Counted from the stretch's first letter, positions 53,257-62,437 are shown. The stretch is DNA of 64,000 bases from G963676655 sp963676655 (GCA_963676655.2 CAXXKX010000003.1:3658001-3722000); one strand, 5' to 3'. The notes: generated by a model from the sequence alone, not told the origin. Translations and numbers: made by a program.

Positions 53257-54366
53257 TTAACTTCGGCGTTGCCGGAGAAACGACATGCAGGCGAAAGTGA
53301 AGGCAACGGTTCCGATGGTCGCTAAAATCAGATAAATACTCCGGATATCGCTGAAAGAGGCTCCTTCCAGAAAGAGTTTGTGCAGCGCGATGATTCCCCA
53401 GCGAATCGGATTAATCATCGTAACATACTGAATTATTACCGGCATGCTTGAAATCGGAGTCAACATACCGGAAAGCATGACCAGCGGGGCGGCAGCCAGA
53501 AAAATCCAGACCATTACCTGTTGCAGGCTTGAACAATAAACCGCAACGGCAAGTCCGATCCCTACCGCCGACATTAAAAATGTCAGGAACAGCAGATACA
53601 ACAAGCCGTAACTGCTGGTATAGGGAACCTTGAACCAGAACCGGACAAAGACCATGCAGAACGTCAGTTGAGTCAAGCCGATTAGAATGGCAGATATGCC
53701 TTTGGCGGTCAGAAGTTCAATCGGCGAAAACGGGGTCAGTAGAAGCTGATCCATCGTGCCGCCTTCTCTTTCCTTGGCGAATGAAAGCGCCACCAGCAAG
53801 GTCAGAGACAGCAGCGACAGAATTGCCAGCAGAGAGGGGATCATGAAATACCGGGCATTGTAATTAGGGTTGTACCAGCCGCGAATAATTATATCCGCCT
53901 TTGATATTGTTTTCGGATGATACTGCTGATTAAACAATCTGATTACCTCGTCGGCATAACCCGCGGCGATTCCCGCGGAAAAGGAATTCCGGCCGTCCAC
54001 AATTACTTGTACCGGCACCGTTCTTTCCGCCGCCAGTTCGCGTGAAAAGTTTTCCGGAATGACCAAAGCCAGTTTGATATCGCGTTCGTTGATCCGACGC
54101 GCCATCTCTTTTTCAGAGACGACCGGGGGCCGCATTTTAAAGACGGCATTACCGGTGAATTTGGCGATCAGATTCCGTGATTCCTGCGTTCCGGCATGAT
54201 CCAGCACGCCAAGCGGCACCTCTTTAAGGTCCATTGTGGCGGCGTACCCCATCAAAAAGAGCTGGATTAATGGAGGCATAAAAACCGTGGCTCTTGTTTT
54301 CGGGTTTTTCAGCAGCTGGATCAATTCTTTTTTTATCAGCGGCAGGAAACGGCGAATCCGGTTCAT
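53257..54366 (-). CDS. ABC-2 type transporter permease
   Basis: A 369-residue inner-membrane protein: one N-terminal membrane helix, a large periplasmic loop (about 50-170) and five C-terminal helices (AILSLLSLTLLVALSFAKEREGGTMDQLLLTPF). This is the layout of YhhJ/DrrB-like permeases of drug or heavy-lipid exporters. It follows the second permease gene by two bases and is the last gene of the efflux operon, pairing with it as a heterodimer under the double ATPase. Confidence 0.92.
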   Translation of the reverse strand: MNRIRRFLPLIKKELIQLLKNPKTRATVFMPPLIQLFLMGYAATMDLKEVPLGVLDHAGTQESRNLIAKFTGNAVFKMRPPVVSEKEMARRINERDIKLALVIPENFSRELAAERTVPVQVIVDGRNSFSAGIAAGYADEVIRLFNQQYHPKTISKADIIIRGWYNPNYNARYFMIPSLLAILSLLSLTLLVALSFAKEREGGTMDQLLLTPFSPIELLTAKGISAILIGLTQLTFCMVFVRFWFKVPYTSSYGLLYLLFLTFLMSAVGIGLAVAVYCSSLQQVMVWIFLAAAPLVMLSGMLTPISSMPVIIQYVTMINPIRWGIIALHKLFLEGASFSDIRSIYLILATIGTVAFTFACMSFLRQRRS

Positions 54367-54368
54367 AA

Positions 54369-55475
54369 TTATCCACCTCCCAGACGTTTAGGGTTGGTTA
54401 ATTTGGCCAGGAACAGCAGCACCAGAGAAAAAACACCCATGATACAGAGATTTTTTATAATGTTGGACGGCACATTTCCAACCAGAAAAATTGTTTGCAG
54501 AAAATCCACGTAATAGCGGGCCGGAACCAGACAGGTGAAGTACTGGAGGAAAACCGGCATGTTCGGAATCTCATAAAGAAACCCGGAAAGCAGCACGACC
54601 GGCAGAAACGCGACGACCAGGGCAATCTGGCAAGCCAGAAACTGATTTTTGGTCAAACTGGAAATTAACAGTCCCAGCGCCATTTGCAGCATCAGAAAAA
54701 CGGAGGAACCGAGTAATACCAGCCAAATGCTGCCGCGAATCGGCACCTGAAAAAGGTATCTGGAAAACAGCAGCGCGACCGTCAGGCCGATCATCCCGAG
54801 CAGATAATTGTTCGCCATCTTGGCCAGCAGGATTTCGCCGGCGGTCATCGGTGTTACAAACATGCTTTCCATATTGCCGTGTTCATATTCTTTTGCCATC
54901 TGGAGGCTGGTCAGCATGCAGCCGATCAGGGAGAGGATGATGACAATTACGCCGGGAATCATATAGTAACAGCTTTCGTTGGTGTTGTTGAACCACATTC
55001 GTTTCAGACTGATAACGCCATGAAAAGTTTGTTTGCCGGTACTGCTGAAAACGGATGCCGCCACTTGCCGGATATAATTTTCATACATCCTCGCCACCGA
55101 TGCGTTGGCGGCGTTCATACAGACCTGAATTTTTACCTTGCCGGATTGCAGGTTTTGCGGCAGATTGGGCGGGAGAAAAAGGCATCCGTCCGCCCGGTTT
55201 TCCTTTACCTCCCTCACGCCGTCGGCGGTTCCGGAAAAAACGGTAACCGTGAAATATTTGCTGTTGCGGAAATGCGCAATGACTCTGGTGGCAATCTCCG
55301 AGTCTTCCTGCTTGACGATGGCCAGACGGATATTGCGTACATCCATGCTCATGCCATAACCGAAGATCAGCAGCAGGACGATTGGCAGGATGATGCCGAT
55401 ACCGATATTTGATGACTCCCGGCTCATTTGCTTGAGTTCTTTTTCCACCAGGGTCCCGATGCGTTTCAGATTCAT
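54369..55475 (-). CDS. ABC-2 type transporter permease
   Basis: A 368-residue permease with the same layout as its neighbour: N-terminal membrane helix, periplasmic domain, then five helices (MIPGVIVIILSLIGCMLTSLQMAKEYEHGNMESMFVTPM). The two differ enough to form a heterodimer. The start overlaps the ATPase stop by four bases (55472-55475). It is probably the membrane channel of an efflux pump using the HlyD-like periplasmic adaptor. Confidence 0.92.
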   Translation of the reverse strand: MNLKRIGTLVEKELKQMSRESSNIGIGIILPIVLLLIFGYGMSMDVRNIRLAIVKQEDSEIATRVIAHFRNSKYFTVTVFSGTADGVREVKENRADGCLFLPPNLPQNLQSGKVKIQVCMNAANASVARMYENYIRQVAASVFSSTGKQTFHGVISLKRMWFNNTNESCYYMIPGVIVIILSLIGCMLTSLQMAKEYEHGNMESMFVTPMTAGEILLAKMANNYLLGMIGLTVALLFSRYLFQVPIRGSIWLVLLGSSVFLMLQMALGLLISSLTKNQFLACQIALVVAFLPVVLLSGFLYEIPNMPVFLQYFTCLVPARYYVDFLQTIFLVGNVPSNIIKNLCIMGVFSLVLLFLAKLTNPKRLGGG

Positions 55476-57022
55476 TTCGGCACCTCGGCACTTTTTGCCT
55501 GGCGAATGATGTTGACAAACGCCTCTTCGAGATTTACATCCGTCTGGTCCGGCGGCGTGCCGGTCCGGCGGATTTCCGCCGCGGTTCCGGCGGCGACAGC
55601 TTTGCCGTCATGCATGATGACCATCCGGTCGCAGTATTCGGCTTCGTCGAGGAAATGGGTGGTAATGATCACGGCGACGCCGTCGTCAGCCAGTTTCATG
55701 ATCCTGGCCCAGAAATCCCGGCGGGTTATCGGATCGGCCCCGGATGTCGCTTCATCGAGGAACAGCACCTCCGGTTCATGCAGTAGTGCGCAGGCCATGC
55801 TCAACCGCTGTTTGATGCCCAGCGGCAGATTCGCGGTTTGTGATTTGAAGTATGTCTTCAGGGAAAATTCTTCCAGCGCCCAGGTGATCCGCTGTTTCAG
55901 GCGTTTGCCCCATAATCCGTAGGCCCCACCGAAAAATTCCAGATTTTCCTGCAAAGTCAAATCACTGTAAAGTGAAAATTTCTGGGCGACGAAGCCGATG
56001 CGATTGCGGGCTTCGCCGGGCGCGTGGCGCAGATCAAGTCCGGTAATCCTGACGTTTCCGGCCGTTGCGGCGTCAAGTCCGCACAGCATCCGGAACGTGG
56101 TTGTTTTGCCGGCCCCGTTGGCCCCCAGCAGCCCGAATATTTCGCCTTTGCCCACTTCAAATGAAATATGGTCTACCGCGGTAAATGAACCGAACTTTTT
56201 GACCAGGTTTTCCGCATGAATCATCACCGGCGCATCGGATGCGGGCGGATTCAGCCGTTTCAGCGGAGGCGGCACCTCGCCGGCGATCAGCATCTGAAAC
56301 CCCTGTTCGAAAGTCGGTTTGGCAATCACGCCATCGGCTTTCCGCCGGATATCGTCCGGAATTCCGTCGGCAATAAGTTTTCCTTTGAACAACACCAGGA
56401 CCCGGTCGCAAAAATTTGTCTCGTCCATGTAGGAGGTGCTGACCAGCACCGTGGTGTTCCGTTCGGCGGCGATGTTCCGGAGGATATGCCACAGTTCCCG
56501 GCGCGATAGCACATCCACTCCGACTGTCGGTTCGTCCAGCAGCATCAGTTCCGGCTCCGATACCAGCGAACAGGCCAACGCCAGTTTCTGTTTCATTCCC
56601 CCGGAAAGCTTGCCGGCCGGCCGGTCGGGAAAGCGGGATAGATCGGTCATTTCCAGGAGTTCGGAGAACCGTTTTTCCCGACTCTCATGCGGGACCGCAT
56701 GGAGGTCGGCATAAAGTTTCAGATTCTCCCGCAGGGTGAGATTTTCATAAAGTCCGAACTTCTGGGGCATATAACCGATAACGCTCTGGATCCGCGCCGC
56801 TTCCCGCACCGTATCGAAGCCCAGTACGCCGGCGTTTCCGGCCTCGGGACGAAGCAGTCCGGCCAGAATCCGGAGCAGGGTAGTCTTGCCGGCTCCATCG
56901 GGTCCGAGCAGTCCGGTCAGTTTTCCCGGCATCAGGGAAAAGCCGATATCGGATAAAGCCTCAAACGGTTTCCCCCCCAGCCGGAAGCGCTTGGTAATGC
57001 CGTTACAGACAATTATGCTCAT
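55472..57022 (-). CDS. Double ABC ATPase (RbbA-like N-terminal module)
   Basis: A 516-residue protein with two nucleotide-binding domains. First: Walker A GPDGAGKTT (about 40-48), signature LSGGMKQKL, Walker B LMLLDEP. Second: Walker A GANGAGKTT (about 300), Walker B VLFLDEA, but the signature is LPLGIKQRL instead of LSGG, so it is asymmetric. RbbA proteins fuse this with a permease; here the permeases are separate. Both domains probably power export. It overlaps the HlyD gene by four bases and the permease by four. Confidence 0.93.
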   Translation of the reverse strand: MSIIVCNGITKRFRLGGKPFEALSDIGFSLMPGKLTGLLGPDGAGKTTLLRILAGLLRPEAGNAGVLGFDTVREAARIQSVIGYMPQKFGLYENLTLRENLKLYADLHAVPHESREKRFSELLEMTDLSRFPDRPAGKLSGGMKQKLALACSLVSEPELMLLDEPTVGVDVLSRRELWHILRNIAAERNTTVLVSTSYMDETNFCDRVLVLFKGKLIADGIPDDIRRKADGVIAKPTFEQGFQMLIAGEVPPPLKRLNPPASDAPVMIHAENLVKKFGSFTAVDHISFEVGKGEIFGLLGANGAGKTTTFRMLCGLDAATAGNVRITGLDLRHAPGEARNRIGFVAQKFSLYSDLTLQENLEFFGGAYGLWGKRLKQRITWALEEFSLKTYFKSQTANLPLGIKQRLSMACALLHEPEVLFLDEATSGADPITRRDFWARIMKLADDGVAVIITTHFLDEAEYCDRMVIMHDGKAVAAGTAAEIRRTGTPPDQTDVNLEEAFVNIIRQAKSAEVPK

Positions 57023-58065
57023 TTTTTCGTGACCCAGGGAAACGTCACAGTTGCCGGGGAACCCAGTTTCAGTTTGTTTTCCGGATCATTCACAAATACC
57101 CGCGCTTCATAAACCAGATTTGTCCGGAGTTCCGGGGTTTCAATGTTTTTCGGAGTAAACTCGGCATTCGGGGAAATAAAGCCGACCCAGCCGTCAAAAT
57201 CCGTGGCGGCGCCGTCAAAATGAATTTTTGCCTTCTCCCCGGATTTGATTTTAAGCAGCAGCGTTTCAGGCAGATATACCCGGATCCATTTCGGGGTCAC
57301 CCGGGCCAGCGTCAGGACCGGGCGATGCGGACCGGTTAGTTCGCCCGGCTCCAGCAGGCGGTTGCGGATGATGCCGTCGATCGGAGCATAGAGTTTCGCA
57401 TCCGTTAGGCGCTGCTTGCGAATGGCTAATTCCGCCTCGGACCGGGCCAGTTCGGCCTTCGCCTGGGCTAGTTTTGCCGCTGCCGCCGCGATGTCTTCGG
57501 AACGGTCCCCCGCCATAAGTTTGTCAAGATAGCTTTTGGCGGCGGCAAGTCCGGATTTCAGAAAAAAATACTCGGCTTCGGCTGCTTCCTGATGCAGGAC
57601 GGAGGTCGCGTCGGTTTTTATCAGTTTGTTTTTCCGGATATAATCCGATTTTGCGGCTTTCATCTTGGCCTCTATTGCCGCGCTCGCATTGCGTGCCACG
57701 GCAATATCTTCGGGACGGGAACCGTTTTTTGCTTTGTCATATTGGGCTTGTGCGGCATCCCGGGCGGCTTTTCTTGAAGCTGCTTCCGCCGCCGCTGCGC
57801 GGATATCGTTTTCCAAGCGAATCGTTTCCAGCTCCCCGAGCAATTCGCCTTTGCGGACAAATGTTCCTTCTTCCGGAATAAGCCTGGCGATCCGTTCTGA
57901 AATCAGAAACTCCAGATTCAACTGGCGGTTATCCACATTTCCGTAGAGAACGATATTTTGCGGTGCAGATGAAAAACAAGCCTGGAGAGAAGGACTGAAA
58001 AAACAGGTGATTCCACCTGCAACCAGCACCAGCGCAAAGATAATGATTATAATCTTTTTTTTCAT
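57019..58065 (-). CDS. HlyD-type membrane fusion protein
   Basis: A 348-residue periplasmic adaptor. An N-terminal membrane anchor (KKIIIIIFALVLVAGGITCFF), a biotinyl-lipoyl-like half-motif (IARLIPEEGTFVRKGELLGELE), a long alpha-helical coiled coil (about 90-210) and the second lipoyl half (TDAKLYAPIDGIIRNRLLEPGE) are visible. It links the inner-membrane ABC pump to an outer-membrane channel, which is not in this window. ATG follows GGAGGCATAAA. It overlaps the MarR gene stop by four bases. Confidence 0.93.
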   Translation of the reverse strand: MKKKIIIIIFALVLVAGGITCFFSPSLQACFSSAPQNIVLYGNVDNRQLNLEFLISERIARLIPEEGTFVRKGELLGELETIRLENDIRAAAAEAASRKAARDAAQAQYDKAKNGSRPEDIAVARNASAAIEAKMKAAKSDYIRKNKLIKTDATSVLHQEAAEAEYFFLKSGLAAAKSYLDKLMAGDRSEDIAAAAAKLAQAKAELARSEAELAIRKQRLTDAKLYAPIDGIIRNRLLEPGELTGPHRPVLTLARVTPKWIRVYLPETLLLKIKSGEKAKIHFDGAATDFDGWVGFISPNAEFTPKNIETPELRTNLVYEARVFVNDPENKLKLGSPATVTFPWVTKK

Positions 58066-58541
58066 TTTATGCCTCCTTCTTCAGAAAGAGATATCCGGCG
58101 AATTTTTGCGGCGGTTTCAATAAAAGCGGTACGTTCGTCCTCGGACAGCTTTTCCAGAAGCTTGGATAGTTTCTTCATTACTTCCCTGCTGATCATGTCG
58201 CCGAAATGGCCGCCTTTATCCGAGCAGGTGATCCTGACAAACCGGCGATTCTCCGGGTCGATATCCCGGCACAGCAGTTTTTTCCGGACAAGTGAAGTAA
58301 CCAGTAGAGAGGCGGCTTCCTTACGCATTTTCAGTTTCCCGGCCAGTTCATTCAGGGTCAATGCCGGTTCGCCACGCTTGACACTCATATATACGGCGAT
58401 CAACGCTTTAATTTGTTTTCTGCTTAGTTTATTAGCCAGCTTGTTTTCCGCCAGCGGAAGAGAATTATAGCCAAGCTCCTGAATTTGATTGAAAATTTCA
58501 TACAGATACATAACTGAAAATAAATTTTGTTCTGATAACAT
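58062..58541 (-). CDS. MarR-family transcription regulator
   Basis: A 159-residue regulator with a winged helix (ALTLNELAGKLKMRKEAASLLVTSLVRKKLLCRDIDPENRRFVRI region). MarR proteins usually repress efflux genes until a drug or phenolic ligand binds. I use ATG 58541 because AAGGA lies ten bases upstream; the longer frame from 58580 has no ribosome site. It is the first gene of the efflux operon and overlaps the HlyD gene by four bases. A TCAAATTTGA palindrome (58685-58694) upstream is a candidate operator. Confidence 0.9.
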   Translation of the reverse strand: MLSEQNLFSVMYLYEIFNQIQELGYNSLPLAENKLANKLSRKQIKALIAVYMSVKRGEPALTLNELAGKLKMRKEAASLLVTSLVRKKLLCRDIDPENRRFVRITCSDKGGHFGDMISREVMKKLSKLLEKLSEDERTAFIETAAKIRRISLSEEGGIK

Positions 58542-58580
58542 GACCGTATTCCTTAATAAGCAATGCCGCAATATATTCAT

Positions 58581-59053
58581 ATTAATAGATAGCGGGCGTT
58601 AAAGGTGAATAAAAGTTTTTAAAATAATATGAATGCAAATTTAAAAGGTCTCCTGAAATAATATAAGCCCCTTTTTGATAGTTGTCAAATTTGAACAGTT
58701 AAAAAAATACAACAATATAACAGGAGCCTATGAAGTAATGCGTTTAGGCCTTAATTAGCCTTTCCGGAATTCCGGGAATCATCATGTTTCCCGGACGTCT
58801 TTTGCATTACCGCTGATCTTGACTGTGCCATTGCCGGCAGAGTTGATCGGCTTGTAACAACTCCGCTTTCAGTTCTTTGAAAGGAATAATTCAGTAGGAA
58901 TCTGGGTATAACATATGTGTTGGTTCTATAACTTTTCCATAAAAAACAAGATTTTTTTATATATGGGGGATTGACTTTTTTTAGATAAAGTGTTATACTG
59001 TTTTTTATAAAATGAACAGTTTAACACAGTTTTATTGCAGGGACGACATATAA
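58581..59053. other. Divergent intergenic region, 473 bases
   Basis: No gene of usual length is supported. It contains the palindrome TCAAATTTGA (58685-58694), a ribosome-site-like AGGAG followed by ATG-AAG-TAA and an overlapping six-codon frame (58730-58758), a hairpin with an 8-base stem TCCGGGAA / TTCCCGGA (58771-58778 and 58788-58795), and the promoter/operator of the downstream regulator (58971-59027). The rest is AT-rich and featureless. Confidence 0.6.
58971..59027 (+). promoter_or_regulatory. Promoter and operator of the regulator at 59054-60094
   Basis: TTGACT (58971-58976) and TATACT (58994-58999) are 17 bases apart. A long inverted repeat, GTGTTATACTGTT (58990-59002) and AACAGTTTAACAC (59015-59027), matches at 12 of 13 positions and overlaps the -10 box, strongly suggesting autorepression. 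Confidence 0.75.
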
Positions 59054-60094
59054 GTGGAAAGAAAAGAACAGTATTTACAGGTTGCAAATCATCTTGAAGC
59101 GATGATTGCCAGCGGAGTATTGGCTCCAGGTGCAAAAGTTCCGTCATTGCGAAAATTGTGTCAGCAATTTAACTTGTCGCTGGGGACAGTACGCAGAAGC
59201 GTTGATTTTTTGCGAGAGAAAGGGCAGATAACAATCCGTCCCGGTTCCGGGGCGTATGTCGCGCATAAAAAGTCTTTATTCGGGAAAAAACATGTCCGGC
59301 AGGCAAAATACCGGATCAGCGTTTTTGTATCATCGGACGACTTGAACAATAGTTATTGTGCTCACGCGTTGAACGGGATTCAAAGCGCCGCGAGTAATTG
59401 CTGTTCGCTGCTCTTGCATTTCCATGATTATTGCGCGGAACGCAACTTTGATTTCGCCGCCCTGGAAGAAGCGGCCGCGGAAAGCGACGCCTTATTATTT
59501 TTGGGCTGTTATGACTATATCCTGAAAAAAATGCCTCTGACCAAACCCTGCGTCGGACTGGAAATGCATAACTCTTACAACGGTCTGATGTCAACAATTG
59601 CCCTGGACCCGTTGAATGCGGCGGAAAAAGCTTGTGCGTTCTTCCGCAAGAATGGCTATAATAAAGTTCAAATTATATCCGAAAGCGATAGAGACGGTTT
59701 TCCCCAGATGCCGGTCTACAATTTCCGGCAGACGGCGTTTGCCGATATGTGGCGGAATTATGGCGAACTGGAAATAATCCGTGATCAATCACCAATCCGT
59801 ATCGAGCGGGTTGCAGATACCGATTGTGCATATTTTTTCATTAGCGATACTGAATATAACCGATTGGCTAAAGCCTACCGGGACCACTTCGGGACCTATC
59901 TGGTAGACGATCGCTGTGTCTTGAGCGTTGACGGCAAATCGCTGATGCTTCCGGGTTATGAACCGATAAATACGATTGCGGTCGACTGGAAAGAAATGGG
60001 CGTTATCGCACTGGAGGAATGCATACGCAGAATAGATAATCCGGGAACAAGTTCAAGGAGAATTTATCAGGATTGTCATATAAAAGAATGTTAA
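59054..60094 (+). CDS. GntR-type regulator with LacI-like ligand-binding domain
   Basis: A 346-residue regulator, GTG start at 59054. The N-terminal GntR winged helix (VPSLRKLCQQFNLSLGTVRR region) is followed by a substrate-binding-protein-like sensor (YRISVFVSSDDLNNSYC, MSTIALDPLNAAEKACAFF, PGYEPINTIAVDWKEMG). It probably responds to a sugar. It is followed by the prepilin gene after 36 bases and the lyase-like gene, which are likely its targets. No closer start with a better ribosome site was found. Confidence 0.9.
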   Translation: MERKEQYLQVANHLEAMIASGVLAPGAKVPSLRKLCQQFNLSLGTVRRSVDFLREKGQITIRPGSGAYVAHKKSLFGKKHVRQAKYRISVFVSSDDLNNSYCAHALNGIQSAASNCCSLLLHFHDYCAERNFDFAALEEAAAESDALLFLGCYDYILKKMPLTKPCVGLEMHNSYNGLMSTIALDPLNAAEKACAFFRKNGYNKVQIISESDRDGFPQMPVYNFRQTAFADMWRNYGELEIIRDQSPIRIERVADTDCAYFFISDTEYNRLAKAYRDHFGTYLVDDRCVLSVDGKSLMLPGYEPINTIAVDWKEMGVIALEECIRRIDNPGTSSRRIYQDCHIKEC

Positions 60095-60130
60095 AAACAA
60101 CCCACTAAAAAAGGAAAAGGAGAGTAAGAA

Positions 60131-60817
60131 ATGTGTAGCGTGAAAAAATCATTCACATTAATTGAATTATTGGTAGTAATAGCAATTATTGCCATACTTG
60201 CTTCGATGTTGCTGCCGGCTCTTAACAAGGCCAGGGAAAAGGCAAAACAGATTAAATGCGTCAGTAACGAGAAGCAAATAGGCTTGGGTCTGGCGAATTA
60301 CATCAATGATAATAACGGCTTTATCATGCAGTATTATGCATCCTCCGGTTATCAGCCGTCGCCATGGTGGCCGTGGATGCTGCAGGGACTCGGCTATATA
60401 AATGGAGTAACTGACACCACAAAACTGCGGGATATCTGGCTCTGTCCCTCCGCCGCAAAAACCAGGAACAATATACTGGAGAACTCTACAGCGTATTGCC
60501 GGGTTGGAAACAGTTCCTGGCACACGTCGAGTTGGGAAGGCGGCACCTGGCAGTCGACCAGCGGCTGGTTTCCAATAAAAAGGCTGCGTAAATCATCATA
60601 TCAAATTATTATGATGGAGATGAAGTTTATTGACGTTACTGAACTCTTTGCTAATGCCGGAGTTCCACTCAGGTTTACCGGGGCAACGCGCAGCCTTGAC
60701 GGTGGTTTCGGCTTTTTCCATGATAACAAAATGATGAATTGTCTATTTGCGGACGGCCATGTAAAGTCCATGGAATTTAATGCGATAAAACGGGATATGA
60801 TGGACGACCCGCTGTAA
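60131..60817 (+). CDS. Prepilin-type N-terminal cleavage/methylation protein
   Basis: A 228-residue pseudopilin-like protein with FTLIELLVVIAIIAILAS after a short basic leader and C-terminal FADGHVKSM, ten residues after a His. The ATG follows two AAGGA-type boxes. It is the shortest of the six. The nucleotides of its leader are more AT-rich than those of the others, suggesting older divergence. It lies between a regulator and the lyase-like gene. Confidence 0.92.
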   Translation: MCSVKKSFTLIELLVVIAIIAILASMLLPALNKAREKAKQIKCVSNEKQIGLGLANYINDNNGFIMQYYASSGYQPSPWWPWMLQGLGYINGVTDTTKLRDIWLCPSAAKTRNNILENSTAYCRVGNSSWHTSSWEGGTWQSTSGWFPIKRLRKSSYQIIMMEMKFIDVTELFANAGVPLRFTGATRSLDGGFGFFHDNKMMNCLFADGHVKSMEFNAIKRDMMDDPL

Positions 60818-60857
60818 TTAATTTCTCATAACGACTAATAAACAACAAGGTATTGGA

Positions 60858-62414
60858 ATGATCAAATTAAAAAAACATAAAACGCCGTATCCAAACCCGC
60901 AAGACTATGGCAACTGGCGTGCCTGTCCCGGCGTGCCGATGTCAAGCGAATTGAACAATATTTTCAGTGAGCGGACAGAAGATGAGTCTAAATACAATAA
61001 CCGTTTGCTCTATTGTTCGACAACAGATATGGCCTGGATCGTTTGCCTGCATAAGGCCGGGATTATTGACCGGGAAGCAGCCGCCGAGGTATTACACGGA
61101 CTGAATCAACTGCTGGAGGAAGAAGATGAGGAAGAAGGTTCTCCTTTTACCGGGCTGAATATTAATTCAGGCAAAAATGGACAAGGCGGGGAAGTTTCAT
61201 TAATTCCGGTCCTGGAAAATGATGAGGACCTGGGAAGTCTGATTAATTTAGGCCGTACCATGCAGGAACCGATGAGCCGTATGCAAATGCGGGATCAAAT
61301 GATTGATTTCTTTGATTACTATTTAACATTTATGGACGACATAATCACCTTCGCGGAAACTAATGCGGAAACCATAATGCAGGGGCATACGCATTTTTCA
61401 CAGGCAAATCCGATCACCCTGGCTAATTACGCACTTTCTTTGTTCGACAATATGCACCGGGGACTTGAACAGCTCGAACTCTCATACCGGCTTATCAACA
61501 AGAACAGTTGCGGTTGCGGGGCAACATCCGGGACCGTCTGGCCGGTGGACCGTCTATATCTATCGGATCTTCTGGGGTTTGACGAATTGCTGGAAGTTAC
61601 CTATGACTGCGAAGCCAGTCAGGATCATACTATGCACCTGATGTTCTCTCTAGCCAATATCGCCAACACTTTGAGTAAGTTCTCCATGGATATTGAAATA
61701 TGGGGCTTGGAAGAGATTGATATGGTCCGTATTGACCGCAGTTTGGCGGGAGTCAGTTCGATGATGCCGCAGAAATGTCATAATGGAGTAGTTGAGTATC
61801 TGCGCAATGATATATGTAACCTTTTAGCGACAATGTTTGCCGGGGTTTTGCTGACCAAGGGCGAACCGCATGGCGATGTTACGGCAATGTTTACTTTCCC
61901 GCTCAAGGGCATAGAGGCGCTGGCAAATGGTAAAGCCATTGTCCGCATGAGTGACATGTTTATGAAAAACCTGCATCCGCAAAAAGAAAACATGCTTGAA
62001 CATGTACGTCAGGGGTATTCCTGTATGACCGAATTGGTCGTTTATCTGGTTCGCGAAAAAGGCTATGGAGGCAGGCGTGCCCATCGGATATGCGCCACAC
62101 TGGTACGAATGGCAAGGGACCGTAAGATCAAAGCACCGGACTTGACCGGGCAAATGCTGGATGAAGCGGCCGGACAATGCGGAGAGGAGTCGCCGGGTAT
62201 GACTACCGCGCAGATACAAAAATGCCTGGACCCCGTGGAGTTTATTAAAAATCATAATAATATCGGCGGACCAGCTCCCTCGGAAACCGCGAAAATGGTA
62301 AAAAAACGCAGAGAAATCATTGCAAAAGCAAGAAAACAACAGGAAATAAGGCGGAATAATATCACAAAAGGCAATGAGTTGCTGCAAAAAGAAGTTGACG
62401 CGATTTGTCATTAA
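60858..62414 (+). CDS. Argininosuccinate lyase-like enzyme (fumarase/aspartase superfamily)
   Basis: A 518-residue protein with superfamily motifs: GHTHFSQANPIT (catalytic Thr-His loop), GCGATSGTVWPVDR (ASL has GAGALAGTGFPIDR-type), and SSMMPQKCHNG, where ASL has SSIMPQKKNP. The expected GRSRND region reads GRTMQEPMSRM. These changes at substrate-binding loops, plus an acidic insertion (LLEEEDEEEG), suggest another substrate. No other arginine genes are near, and the setting is a regulator, a prepilin and a secreted protein. It may cleave a C-N bond in an imported amino acid or amino-sugar derivative (inference). Confidence 0.82.
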   Translation: MIKLKKHKTPYPNPQDYGNWRACPGVPMSSELNNIFSERTEDESKYNNRLLYCSTTDMAWIVCLHKAGIIDREAAAEVLHGLNQLLEEEDEEEGSPFTGLNINSGKNGQGGEVSLIPVLENDEDLGSLINLGRTMQEPMSRMQMRDQMIDFFDYYLTFMDDIITFAETNAETIMQGHTHFSQANPITLANYALSLFDNMHRGLEQLELSYRLINKNSCGCGATSGTVWPVDRLYLSDLLGFDELLEVTYDCEASQDHTMHLMFSLANIANTLSKFSMDIEIWGLEEIDMVRIDRSLAGVSSMMPQKCHNGVVEYLRNDICNLLATMFAGVLLTKGEPHGDVTAMFTFPLKGIEALANGKAIVRMSDMFMKNLHPQKENMLEHVRQGYSCMTELVVYLVREKGYGGRRAHRICATLVRMARDRKIKAPDLTGQMLDEAAGQCGEESPGMTTAQIQKCLDPVEFIKNHNNIGGPAPSETAKMVKKRREIIAKARKQQEIRRNNITKGNELLQKEVDAICH

Positions 62415-62437
62415 TTATTGAAAAAAGGACTACTGTT

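Noticed and set aside
60858..62414. Assignment as a true argH
   Set aside because: Key substrate loops differ from argininosuccinate lyase, and no arginine biosynthesis context is present.
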